Part shown: positions 9,097 through 17,221 of the stretch, in pieces
How the letters are laid out: each line of letters begins with the position of its first letter
Numbering within the stretch: position 1 is the stretch's first letter
NCBI GenBank assembly: GCA_964541755.1
Contig: CAZIRF010000026.1
Span: forward strand, 1-40,692
Source: CAZIRF01 sp964541755
GTDB taxonomy: Bacteria > Spirochaetota > Spirochaetia > Treponematales > Breznakiellaceae
DNA: 40,692 bases
Reading direction: 5' to 3'
Notes under the pieces: generated by a model
What the model was told of the DNA's origin: nothing
What the model saw: only the letters and a program-made list of their open reading frames with translations
The model's database searches: none
Translations under genes and position numbers: made by a program

Positions 9097-9606
9097 GTGC
9101 GCAGTGAGCGATTTTCTTCGGCGACAATCGGCGCTCCTTTTGGTGTAAAGGGCTTTGTAAAGCTGATTAGCCATTCGGGAGAATACGAGCACTTGGCTGC
9201 CCTTGAGCGTTTTATTGTCGTTCGGGACGGCCGGGAGCAGCTTCTTTCTGTCGAGGAAGTGCGCGATCATGGCGGCGCCCTCATTGTCAAATTTGCCGGG
9301 GTGGACAGCCCCGAAGATGCTTCCCTCTTGAAAGGCTTGCAAGTCCTCGTAGACCGTGATCAGGCGGCTCCCCTCAATGAAGGTGAATTCTATGTTGAGG
9401 ATCTCAAAGGCCTCGCTCTCGTGTTCGAGGGTGAGGCTGTGGCTCGCGTGAGCGATATCGTGGAAGGAGGGGGGGCCGAGCTTGTGGAAGTCGTCATGAA
9501 TGATGGCAGCGGTACTCGCTTTATCCCCTTTCGAAAAGAGTTTATTGGCGATATCGATACCGACGCTGGTACCGTTGTTCTTCTTGTGCGCTGGATACTC
9601 GAGTGA
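9097..9606 (+). CDS. rimM: ribosome maturation factor RimM
   Basis: RimM helps mature the 30S head and binds ribosomal protein S19. The 169-aa protein has the N-terminal RimM beta-barrel (IGAPFGVKGFVKL near residue 11) and a C-terminal PRC-barrel beginning near EFYVEDLKGL. The GTG at 9097 follows the KH gene by 14 bases and has no clear ribosome site, so translation may be coupled to the gene before. The stop codon overlaps the trmD start in GTGA (9603-9606). Confidence 0.94.
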   Translation: MRSERFSSATIGAPFGVKGFVKLISHSGEYEHLAALERFIVVRDGREQLLSVEEVRDHGGALIVKFAGVDSPEDASLLKGLQVLVDRDQAAPLNEGEFYVEDLKGLALVFEGEAVARVSDIVEGGGAELVEVVMNDGSGTRFIPFRKEFIGDIDTDAGTVVLLVRWILE

Positions 9607-10400
9607 AATTTTCGGTACTTACCCTTTTTCCCGCTATTGTCGATTCCTTTTTTACAACATCGATCATGGCCAAGGCGGTCGAGCGCGGGGTGCTGTCCTG
9701 GAAAACGATCAATATTCGGGATTGGGCCTTCGACAAGCACCACAAGTGCGATGATGCTCCCTATGGCGGCGGTGCCGGCATGCTCATGCTGCCCGAGCCC
9801 CTGGGTGCCTGTCTGCGGGATCAGGGGGTGCAGCCCAAAACAGTAGAAGACGCAAAGAGAAACGATGGAAGTCGCAGGGTTGTCTATTTGAGTCCTGCCG
9901 GCAAGACGTTTACCCAGGCCAAGGCGCGTGAATTGGCCGCTTGTGAAGAACTTGTACTCGTCTGCGGGCGTTACGAGGGTATTGATCAGCGTATTATCGA
10001 TTCCTATGTCGATGAAGAGATCTCCATAGGTGATTACGTCCTGTCATCGGGCGAGGTCGCCGCCCTCGTGGTCGTCGATGCTGTGTATCGGCTTGTCGAG
10101 GGGGTCATAAACGGGGAATCCTTGAGCGAGGAGAGCTTTTCCAGCCACTGGCTCGAGTATCCCCAGTATACACGACCGGAAATATATGATACTGTCCGGG
10201 TTCCGGAGGTTTTGCTTTCCGGCCACCACGAGCGCATACGCCGCTGGAGGCTTGAAAAGGGGATTGAAAAAACCCTCAAAAACCGTCCGGACCTGGTCGA
10301 GCGAGCCCTCTCTTCGGGGGGGCTGAGCAGTGAAGAACGGGAAATTCTGCAGACATTGCAAGGCCCGTACAACGGGAGCAAGGGAGAAGAGGATGAATGA
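9603..10400 (+). CDS. trmD: tRNA (guanine-N1)-methyltransferase
   Basis: TrmD methylates G37 of tRNAs using S-adenosylmethionine and prevents frameshifting. This 265-aa protein has the trefoil-knot motifs: YGGGAGMLM for the substrate loop and CGRYEGIDQR followed by EISIGDYVLSSGE for the SAM pocket. A short hydrophilic stretch around residues 78-92 (PKTVEDAKRNDGS) is longer than in E. coli. The GTG start overlaps the rimM stop by four bases, and its own end overlaps rplS by eight, pointing to tight translational coupling. Confidence 0.96.
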   Translation: MKFSVLTLFPAIVDSFFTTSIMAKAVERGVLSWKTINIRDWAFDKHHKCDDAPYGGGAGMLMLPEPLGACLRDQGVQPKTVEDAKRNDGSRRVVYLSPAGKTFTQAKARELAACEELVLVCGRYEGIDQRIIDSYVDEEISIGDYVLSSGEVAALVVVDAVYRLVEGVINGESLSEESFSSHWLEYPQYTRPEIYDTVRVPEVLLSGHHERIRRWRLEKGIEKTLKNRPDLVERALSSGGLSSEEREILQTLQGPYNGSKGEEDE

Positions 10401-10773
10401 AATCAAGGCCATCGAGGCCTCCCAGATGAAGAGCGAACTCGACAGTTTCAAGGTTGGTGATACCGTAAAGGTGCACTTCAAGATTGTCGAAGGCAAGAAC
10501 GAGCGTATCCAGGTGTACGAAGGCTTGGTGATCTGCTTCAAGAACTCGGGTATCGGCAAGACTTTTACCGTACGGAAGAACTCCTATGGCGTCGGTGTCG
10601 AGCGTGTTTTCCCCCTTCACTCGCCGCGCATTGCCCGCGTTGAGCTTGTTCGCCCCGGCCGAGTGCGCCGCGCGAAGCTCTACTATATCCGCGACAAGAT
10701 TGGCAAGGCTGCCAAGATCAAGGAACTCATCATCAAGAAGGCCCCCAAGGCCGTTGAGGGTGCAAAGTCCTGA
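10393..10773 (+). CDS. rplS: 50S ribosomal protein L19
   Basis: L19 sits at the interface of the ribosomal subunits. The 126-aa protein shows the family pattern FKVGDTVKVHFKI, ERIQVYEGLVI and SYGVGVERVFPLHSPRI, with a lysine-rich tail. The ATG at 10393 is chosen because AGGGAG lies upstream; a longer frame from 10330 would overlap trmD deeply. It closes the translation part of the operon. Confidence 0.96.
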   Translation: MNEIKAIEASQMKSELDSFKVGDTVKVHFKIVEGKNERIQVYEGLVICFKNSGIGKTFTVRKNSYGVGVERVFPLHSPRIARVELVRPGRVRRAKLYYIRDKIGKAAKIKELIIKKAPKAVEGAKS

Positions 10774-10777
10774 TTCG

Positions 10778-11932
10778 GTGCCCCTTCGCGGGCCCATTCT
10801 GTCAGCATCAATAATTCACACCAGCAAGGAGGCCCCCTTAAAAGGAGGGTCTCCTTCTGTTTCCGGACATGGGGATGGGGGGCGGGCCGCCACATCCCGG
10901 GCTTCCTCCACCGCTGCGTCCGCGGCTTCCCCTCATCCGGCTCCCTCTACACAGCCGAAATCCTCCACCTCCATAGGTGCAGAGGCGGCTCAATTTCGCA
11001 ATCTCCTCTCTGCGTCGGGGTTTTTCTCTCTCCTGTCCCGTGTAGGGGCCGAGGGAAAACAGCCTTCCGGGGGTGATCCCCTTGCGCGCCTTGTCCAGAG
11101 CCTTCTCTCCTTTGCTGCACGCCCTTCTGTCTCTGCCTCCTCTTCACCACTGCCTGCCAGTCCCCTGCGCGCTCTCATTGCCCTTGCCCTGGAGGCCAAG
11201 GGCCTTTTGCCTCTTGTGGGACACAGCACCCTGCTCGCCTATCGATCCTTTGCCCGGAGTTTTGCTCTCGGGGGAGCTGCTCGTTCGCGGAGCCCTTCCA
11301 AGCCTCACTCGTCATCCGGCGCAGCGGATGAATCGGACCCGGGATTGGCCATGAGAGAGGGCTCAAGGCTTCTTGATATACTGGATGGTCTCGTTGCAGG
11401 GCTCCTTGGGTCTTTCTCCGGGGATCGTTCCCCGGATAATCGACAGGAAGAGAAGGAAAAAGGTGATAACACTGCTGATGATGAAGAGGAAGAAGTGACT
11501 GCGAGTAGTGAATCCGGCCTAACTCCCCTTGCTGCCCTCGATAGATTTAATCGAACACCCTTGCCGGATGGCAAACGGTGGCTCATACTTCCCTTTGAAT
11601 CCGTCGATACTCAAGGGGAGCTGGCCGCTGTTTTTCGTGTGCTCGTGGATCGCCCGGGACCCGATGGAAGGGAGCCGGTTCTCTCTCTTGCGGCGGAAAT
11701 TCGGGCGAGCGAGCGAATATGGAGCCTGCGCTTACCGCGTGCCCTTTCAAAAGGGGCCCCCTTGCTCATTGCTTGTGACGATGCGGCTATCCTGCGGGAA
11801 CCCTCTTGTGCCAGCGCGGCAAGGGCTCTCGCCGCCGCATGGGGGTTGGTTCCCGTTTTCCAGGAGGGCGAGGCCGGAATGTGGCCCGATGAGTGGGCTC
11901 AGGGCCTTGCTTCAACTGATGTTATGGTTTGA
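10778..11932 (+). CDS. FliK-like low-complexity protein
   Basis: About 384 aa. The N-terminal half is rich in Ser, Ala and Pro, with an acidic stretch (DDEEEE) near the middle; the last 130 residues are more ordered (LPFESVDTQGELAAVFRVL, then ERIWSLRLPRAL). This layout, and its place just before an FlhB C-terminal-like gene, recalls the flagellar hook-length protein FliK, whose C-terminal domain contacts FlhB. The identity is a weak inference: I see no decisive motif. The start is uncertain: GTG at 10778 or 10757, neither with a strong ribosome site. A hairpin (AAGGAGGCCC with GGGTCTCCTT, about 10828-10858) lies inside the proposed 5' coding region, so the start could be regulated or wrong. 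Confidence 0.6.
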   Translation: MPLRGPILSASIIHTSKEAPLKGGSPSVSGHGDGGRAATSRASSTAASAASPHPAPSTQPKSSTSIGAEAAQFRNLLSASGFFSLLSRVGAEGKQPSGGDPLARLVQSLLSFAARPSVSASSSPLPASPLRALIALALEAKGLLPLVGHSTLLAYRSFARSFALGGAARSRSPSKPHSSSGAADESDPGLAMREGSRLLDILDGLVAGLLGSFSGDRSPDNRQEEKEKGDNTADDEEEEVTASSESGLTPLAALDRFNRTPLPDGKRWLILPFESVDTQGELAAVFRVLVDRPGPDGREPVLSLAAEIRASERIWSLRLPRALSKGAPLLIACDDAAILREPSCASAARALAAAWGLVPVFQEGEAGMWPDEWAQGLASTDVMV

Positions 11933-11947
11933 TGAGGAGACCGGCTG

Positions 11948-12241
11948 GTGAAGAAACATGCGGGTGCCATAGCTCTTTCCTGGGATTCGAAGGATTACGC
12001 GCCGCGCATTGCGGCTCGCGGGGAGCGTGCCCAGGCCGAGCGTATTCTGGCTCTCGCCAGGGAGGCGGGAGTTCCGATCGTCGAAGATGCGGAGCTCCTC
12101 GAGCTACTGTCCGTTTCCGGCCCGGGTGATTACATCCCCTTCGAGTGTTGGGAAGCGGTGGCGGCCGTCCTGGCCTTTGTCCGTCGTTGTTCATTTTCGC
12201 CCGAAAGGTCGACTGCGTTCCCGGAGCGGGAGCGTTTGTAA
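11948..12241 (+). CDS. FlhB C-terminal-like protein
   Basis: This 97-aa protein matches the cytoplasmic C-terminal domain of FlhB without the membrane part, a family also called FhlB/YlqH. Typical segments are AIALSWDSKDYAPRIAARGE, REAGVPIVEDAELLELL and IPFECWEAVAAVLAFV. The NPTH autocleavage motif of true FlhB is absent. In flagellated bacteria such proteins can substitute for the FlhB switch domain in export specificity. The GTG start has GAGGAG 10 bases upstream. It sits between the FliK-like gene and an HD-GYP gene. Confidence 0.85.
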   Translation: MKKHAGAIALSWDSKDYAPRIAARGERAQAERILALAREAGVPIVEDAELLELLSVSGPGDYIPFECWEAVAAVLAFVRRCSFSPERSTAFPERERL

Positions 12242-12281
12242 AACCATTCGGACGAGCGATATAGTCACGATAGAGGAATGC

Positions 12282-13577
12282 ATGAAAACACTGCGCATTG
12301 AGACATTGAGAGTCGGTCAGCGTTATAGCGAAGCCGTCTATATCGAAGGCAACAATCTCTTGGTCCCAGCCGGTGTGCCTGTTCGGGAGAAAGATATCCA
12401 GCGTTTACGTGCTTGGGGCATAGAAACGCTTCAGACTGATGGTACCCTTCTGCGTAACGATGCCGGGGAGTCTTCTGTCAAAGGGCCGCCCGGCGTGGAT
12501 AGTGAACCCGCAGACGATTCCCTCTCCGCTGCAGGAAAGGGCACTGCTGCGGAGGGAGCAGACAATGTGGATCTTACCCCGGATTCCGTGAAATCGGCTT
12601 CCCAGCCCCCGCGCAAGGCCCGTCCAGCGGCCCTTCCCAAGGTGCTCTCGCTTCCCGCTGTCCAGGAGAACAAGGGCCCGTATCGGGCGTACATGGAGCT
12701 TATAGATCGTCTCAACGCCCTCTTTTCCGATATTACCGCCGGAGTATCGATTGAATCGCGTGCAGTGGATGCCATTACCGCCCGCCTCGTCCAGGCCGTT
12801 CGAGAGAATACCCGCCATTTTATCGGTTTTATTCTGGGCGGCGAGGTCTATGGCAGTGAATTGGCCAAGAGTTCGGTAAATACGGCGATTCTCTCCACAC
12901 TTATGGCGCAGGACATGAAGGTGCCCAATCACAAGGTCCTGCAGATTGCCACCGGGGCTCTTTTGCACGATGTGGGTATGCTCAAACTGCCACGGGAGAT
13001 ACTCGACAGTAACAGGGAGCTCTCGGAGGGGGAATTGCGGCGCATGCAGGCCCACCCCCTGTATACGTACAAATTTATTTGTCGCGAGCTCCTGCTTCCC
13101 GAGGAAGTTGGCCTGGCTGCCCTTCAGCACCACGAGCGCTGGGACGGGGAGGGCTATCCCCGACGCCTTGGTGGAGAGGGTATAGAATTGGGCGCCAGAA
13201 TCATCAGCGTAGCCGATGCCTTTGAAGCCATGGTCAGCGAAAAACCCTATCGCAATTCCATGTTGGGGTATCAGGCGATGAAAAACCTCTTGTCGGACAA
13301 TTCGCGGCGCTTCGACCCCGAGGTTCTCAAGTCCTTCATTCGTACCATGGGGATCTATCCTATCGGTTCCATTGTTCTGCTCAATTCCGGGGCCCTGGCC
13401 AGGGTGACAACCGTTCATACCAAGGCTCCTTTGCGCCCGGAGATTCGTATACTTATCGATGAATTCGGGAAGACCTGGAGTGGCGATGAGGGTGAATTGG
13501 TCGATCTCCTTACCGAAAAGAGCCTCTTTATTGCCCGGGCTATCGACCCCAGGGAATACGCCAGCGATGACGAATGA
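12282..13577 (+). CDS. HD-GYP phosphodiesterase-like protein
   Basis: This 431-aa protein has an N-terminal region (1-60) like the DUF3391-type segment before HD-GYP domains, a disordered Pro/Ser stretch (60-125), and an HD-GYP domain with HD at residues 229-230 and HHERWDGEGYP at 283-293. HD-GYP enzymes hydrolyse cyclic di-GMP. The key metal ligands appear present, so activity is likely. No membrane segment is seen, so it is cytoplasmic. The ATG at 12282 is preferred to longer frames that overlap the FlhB-like gene. It overlaps the YraN gene by 11 bases. The position next to flagellar export-like genes suggests control of motility; that is inference. Confidence 0.92.
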   Translation: MKTLRIETLRVGQRYSEAVYIEGNNLLVPAGVPVREKDIQRLRAWGIETLQTDGTLLRNDAGESSVKGPPGVDSEPADDSLSAAGKGTAAEGADNVDLTPDSVKSASQPPRKARPAALPKVLSLPAVQENKGPYRAYMELIDRLNALFSDITAGVSIESRAVDAITARLVQAVRENTRHFIGFILGGEVYGSELAKSSVNTAILSTLMAQDMKVPNHKVLQIATGALLHDVGMLKLPREILDSNRELSEGELRRMQAHPLYTYKFICRELLLPEEVGLAALQHHERWDGEGYPRRLGGEGIELGARIISVADAFEAMVSEKPYRNSMLGYQAMKNLLSDNSRRFDPEVLKSFIRTMGIYPIGSIVLLNSGALARVTTVHTKAPLRPEIRILIDEFGKTWSGDEGELVDLLTEKSLFIARAIDPREYASDDE

Positions 13578-13953
13578 TACGGCGGCCCCTCCCCGTGTGG
13601 CATCAACCAGCGGGCGTGGGCGGCGTGGCGAGGATGAAGCCCGTGCTTGGCTGGAAGCGCAGGGGTACCGCTTTATAGCAAGAAACGTACGATCGCCGCG
13701 GGGCGAGATTGATTTGGTCATGGCACAGGGAGATTGTCTGGTCTTTGTCGAGGTCAAGGCCTGGATGAGCTGGGATGTTGGAGAGCTCGCGCGGGTTGTC
13801 GGCGCAACAAAACAAAAACGTATTTGCGAAACGGCTAAGTTTTTTCTCGCGCAACATCGAGAATATAACGGTATGGCATATCGTTTTGATGTGCTCTTGA
13901 TAGCATCTTCGGGCATTCGTCACCTTGCCCATGCCTTTATGGAGCGTGTATGA
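13567..13953 (+). CDS. YraN-family (UPF0102) nuclease-like protein
   Basis: This 128-aa protein has the UPF0102 pattern: GRRGEDEARAWLEAQGYRF, then GEIDLV and VFVEVKA. The E...D...EVK arrangement is that of a restriction-endonuclease-like fold. Family function is not settled; links to DNA repair or recombination have been proposed. The start ATG at 13567 gives a normal length and overlaps the HD-GYP gene; the stop overlaps the next gene by four bases (ATGA). Confidence 0.92.
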   Translation: MTNDTAAPPRVASTSGRGRRGEDEARAWLEAQGYRFIARNVRSPRGEIDLVMAQGDCLVFVEVKAWMSWDVGELARVVGATKQKRICETAKFFLAQHREYNGMAYRFDVLLIASSGIRHLAHAFMERV

Positions 13954-14135
13954 TAGGGAGTGTCGGGGTAAAAACACAGCCTCGCAACATCGAGGAACTC
14001 AGGCGTTTGCTGGATGATGAGCACTATTTGGCCGATGCTATCCAGCGCATTGCCTTGGTCCTGAGTAACGAACTACTCGATATTCCCCTCCCCGGAGCGT
14101 CAGATGAGCGATCAAGACAGACCACGCAGCAGTAA
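13950..14135 (+). CDS. small protein of unknown function
   Basis: This 61-aa product is unrecognised. It is hydrophilic and probably helical (EELRRLLDDEHYLADAIQRI). Translation appears coupled to YraN through an ATGA overlap, and its 3' end overlaps the next gene by 32 bases. The tight packing between two genes supports a real gene, but the overlap with the start of its neighbour leaves some doubt. Confidence 0.6.
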   Translation: MIGSVGVKTQPRNIEELRRLLDDEHYLADAIQRIALVLSNELLDIPLPGASDERSRQTTQQ

Positions 14136-14826
14136 CCGACGATCCCGCCGTCGCGGGAATCGCATGAAGCACGACCCCCAGCGCCCCGATATCAGTGCCC
14201 GTGTCGAGGCGGAGGCCCGCCAAAAGGAAAAACAGGGGCAGAATCAGGGGGGCGGGCAGAACAGGGATGCCGGGCGAAATCGGCGCGACCAAGCCTCTTC
14301 TTCCCGGCAGGGGGCGTCGGCTTCCCGGCAGGGGAATGCCTCCCGCTCCCAAGAGTCCAAGCGTACCCCTTCCATAGCAGATCGACTCGTTGATCCCCTT
14401 GGCGGGCGCTTTGCAACCCGTTTTGGCGACAGTTTTGGCGGCCGTCCCGGTGGAAAGACTTCCCGAAAGGGTTTTCTGGGAAAGCGGCCGGTATGGACGC
14501 CCCCGGAAACGGTCGAGCCGGATCTTCCCGCTCTTCTCTGCCCCCACTGTGGTAAGGCGATCGAGGACTATGCCCAGGCCATTGGGGATGCGACGAGTTC
14601 GGTTTTTTGGCACTTTGACTGTGCCATTGCCCATTTGGCCGAAGAGGAGCGCCTCCACGACGATGAAAAGATTGCCTACATCGGTGCGGGGCGTTTTGCC
14701 GTCGTCCATTTTCCGGATCCACGCGACAGCCTGCACTTCCAGATTCGCCGCATTCTCCCCTGGGAGGACAAGGACAAGCGCCCCGAGTGGCGCGTCGAAC
14801 TTGCAGGCAAATATTCGAGGACTTGA
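14104..14826 (+). CDS. disordered basic protein with C-terminal zinc-binding motif
   Basis: No family recognised. Of 240 aa, the first 125 or so are rich in Arg, Gln, Gly and Ser with repeats such as SSRQGAS/SASRQGN and look disordered and nucleic-acid-friendly. The rest is ordered and contains CPHCG and, about 25 residues later, HFDC, a likely Cys3His zinc site. No signal peptide. It stands between YraN and a diguanylate cyclase, whose GTG start follows the stop by two bases, so the two are probably co-transcribed. An RNA-binding role near the ribosome genes is a guess. Confidence 0.75.
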   Translation: MSDQDRPRSSNRRSRRRGNRMKHDPQRPDISARVEAEARQKEKQGQNQGGGQNRDAGRNRRDQASSSRQGASASRQGNASRSQESKRTPSIADRLVDPLGGRFATRFGDSFGGRPGGKTSRKGFLGKRPVWTPPETVEPDLPALLCPHCGKAIEDYAQAIGDATSSVFWHFDCAIAHLAEEERLHDDEKIAYIGAGRFAVVHFPDPRDSLHFQIRRILPWEDKDKRPEWRVELAGKYSRT

Positions 14827-14828
14827 CA

Positions 14829-15983
14829 GTGAGTGACGCGAGCGACTTCCTTAAAAACCCGGAAGTACTCAAGCACTACACCCTCTTGCAGAATTTGGGT
14901 GTCTTTCGGCATATCGATGACCTCAAGCGTGAAATTCGCGATCATGAGGGGCTCTTGCAGTCTGCATCGGATATCTTTTGCGAGACGAGTACCGATGGCC
15001 TGTTGGAAACGGCGGTGCGCTGTATCTCCGAAAAATTCCTGCCTTCGGTCCTTGTCTTTATGTGGCGCTCCCACCCCGGGCGGGAGACCCTGGTGCTCAA
15101 GGGCTATCGCAATTTTACCGCCTGCGATATTACGGCAACAATCGAATCACTGGCGCCTTTTGAGGAATTCTTTCGCCGTTATCCAACCCCTATCAGTTTT
15201 GACCTCTTCGCATACCAGCTGGGGAAACCCGAATTTACCGACCCACTCGCCAGCCTTTCCCCGGAAATTGTCGTGCCGGTTATCGGGCCGTCGGGGCTTT
15301 ACGGGCTCATTCTGATAGGCGAGAAGGTCCTCGATACGCAGTATGCGCCGCAGGAGTTGGGGTTTCTGGATCGCCTCATGTCCTTTGTGTCGATAGCCCT
15401 GCAGAATCACCTGCATTACGAGCACTCGGTGCGCGATCCCAAGACCGGTCTCTTTAACCACGGTTTTTTTATGGTGCGTCTGAACGAGGAGCTTTCGCGT
15501 TGTTTGCGCAGCGATCGGGTCTTTTCGATCATCGTCATGGATGTGGACAAGTTCAAACACTTCAACGATACCTACGGCCACCTCGCTGGCGACCGGGTGC
15601 TCGAATCTCTCGCCGAAGCGCTGCGCAAAAGTATGCGTGATGGGGACATCCTTTCGCGTTTCGGCGGTGAGGAGTTCATGGTGCTTCTGCCGGAGACCGG
15701 TCGCTCGCAGGCCTGGCGTATTGCGGAGCGCCTGCGGCAGGCAGTGGCTGCCATGGATGTCGAGTGGGAAACACCCCTTCCCAAAGTGACGATTAGCCTG
15801 GGGATTTCGGCGAGTACCTGCGAACCGGATTTGACGGCTGATACCATGATTCAATGGGCCGATAATGCCCTTTATCAATCAAAAAGTCGTGGTCGAAACT
15901 GTTCAACCTTATGGCGTGGGGGGCTCCTCTTCAAATCGCGCCGCTACATGGAAAACGGCTTTTCTCCCTCCTGCGAGGATTAA
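14829..15983 (+). CDS. GAF-GGDEF diguanylate cyclase
   Basis: This 384-aa protein makes cyclic di-GMP from two GTP. A GAF-like sensor covers about 40-195, followed by a GGDEF domain starting at DPKTGLFNHGFF (about 203). The active-site loop is GGEEF at 279-283, an active form, and RDGD at 270-273 sits five residues before it, matching the product-inhibition I-site RxxD. There is no membrane segment. The GTG at 14829 is chosen because GAGGA lies 7 bases before it; the frame is open from 14787 but would overlap the previous gene. Together with two HD-GYP proteins in this window it can form a cyclic di-GMP control loop. Confidence 0.93.
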   Translation: MSDASDFLKNPEVLKHYTLLQNLGVFRHIDDLKREIRDHEGLLQSASDIFCETSTDGLLETAVRCISEKFLPSVLVFMWRSHPGRETLVLKGYRNFTACDITATIESLAPFEEFFRRYPTPISFDLFAYQLGKPEFTDPLASLSPEIVVPVIGPSGLYGLILIGEKVLDTQYAPQELGFLDRLMSFVSIALQNHLHYEHSVRDPKTGLFNHGFFMVRLNEELSRCLRSDRVFSIIVMDVDKFKHFNDTYGHLAGDRVLESLAEALRKSMRDGDILSRFGGEEFMVLLPETGRSQAWRIAERLRQAVAAMDVEWETPLPKVTISLGISASTCEPDLTADTMIQWADNALYQSKSRGRNCSTLWRGGLLFKSRRYMENGFSPSCED

Positions 15984-16065
15984 ACGGCCCTCCCATATCC
16001 CCGTGTTTCGAACCGTTCTCCCCCCAAAAAGGGTGCAACGCAATGCGCCCGTTTATGTGTCCCCT

Positions 16066-17217
16066 TTATGGGCGTACGCGCTTGATCCAATCCCATATTT
16101 CTGCACCGCTAACGCTCATTTCGGGGGCAAAGCTGCGTCCATCCACGAGCGGAATGATATCCGCTTCAACACAGCCCAGGGCTGCGTCGAACCAGCTGAC
16201 TTCAAGGGGGACATCCGGGAGCGGGCTCTTGTTGCGGGTGGCCCAGCGGGTGCTGTAGCGGGAAAGTTTTTCCGTATCGCCTGCACAGAGGATTTGCCAG
16301 AGGAAGCGGGCGGCCAAGGCGCGGTCAAGTGCTTGGTCCATTTTGGCTGCCGGGCTGTCGAACCAAAGGGCCTCTGCCATGCGTGTGTAGAGTTTTTGAT
16401 CGCTGATGGCATCTTCGCCCATAAACCAGTCCAAGAGGGATGTCTCGTAACGGGCGAGGACTATGGCATCGATAAGCCGGGCCGGGCTGCGGGCAAGGGC
16501 TCTGGCTGTTTTTTCGCTCGGTTTCCCGTCGAGGTCTTTGAGTGAAAGGGCCCGGTCTCGCGCAGGTTTGAGGCGGGCTGCCTGTGCTTCGTCAAGTTGG
16601 GGGAGTATTTCGTCGATAGCAGCGATGGCTTCCCGGTAGCGGCCAAGTGCTTCAAGGACCAAGCCGCGCTCGGCACGCAGGAGTGCGGTACTGTCGGCGA
16701 CGGGAATGGCCGCTTCCAGGCGCTCGAGCATCGCTTCCGGGTTGGGGGCAAGACGGGCGTTCACCAGTTGGGCAATTTCATCTGCCCGATAGCTGTCAAG
16801 GGCTTCTTGCGCCAATTCGGCGGCCCTCTTTGTCTCCCCCGCCTGGAGGGCTGCTTCGGCCTGAAGGGCTTTTACCCGGCTCGTAAAGCGAACGTCGCTC
16901 GTGTTTGTCTTTGAGAGGTCCAAGAGGCGGGCACGAATATCGCCAAGAGCAAGCGGATCCGGGGAAAGGCGCAGCTGGGCGAGTTCCTCTTCAATTTGGG
17001 GAAGTGCGCTCTCCTCTATCGCCAGGTTTTCGAAGCGGATATCCTGCTGAACCGTGGCACAGGAAGTTGTGAGGATTGCGAGCAGCCCGATGGCCAGCGC
17101 GAAAGCCGGCCCCCATACAGCGCCTCTGCGGATGCTGTCGTCCTGCCGGGCGCCCCCCATCAGCATGGATTCCCCTGTCTTCAATTCTTTTGCATCATTA
17201 CGTGACTGGACATTCAT
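16066..17217 (-). CDS. lipoprotein with helical repeats, function unknown
   Basis: The 383-aa protein has a hydrophobic segment at about 36-50 ending in ILTTSC, a loose spirochaete-type lipobox with Cys53 as candidate lipidated residue. The mature part is alpha-helical and resembles TPR repeats (for example ALLRAERGLVLEALGRYREA near the middle). The ATG at 17217 has GGGAGA upstream, lying inside the end of the preceding gene; an open frame from 17292 would overlap that gene. Four bases separate it from the propeller-like gene upstream, so the two form an operon. It is probably an envelope protein that contacts other proteins. Function unknown. Confidence 0.78.
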   Translation of the reverse strand: MNVQSRNDAKELKTGESMLMGGARQDDSIRRGAVWGPAFALAIGLLAILTTSCATVQQDIRFENLAIEESALPQIEEELAQLRLSPDPLALGDIRARLLDLSKTNTSDVRFTSRVKALQAEAALQAGETKRAAELAQEALDSYRADEIAQLVNARLAPNPEAMLERLEAAIPVADSTALLRAERGLVLEALGRYREAIAAIDEILPQLDEAQAARLKPARDRALSLKDLDGKPSEKTARALARSPARLIDAIVLARYETSLLDWFMGEDAISDQKLYTRMAEALWFDSPAAKMDQALDRALAARFLWQILCAGDTEKLSRYSTRWATRNKSPLPDVPLEVSWFDAALGCVEADIIPLVDGRSFAPEMSVSGAEIWDWIKRVRP

Positions 17218-17221
17218 CTGT

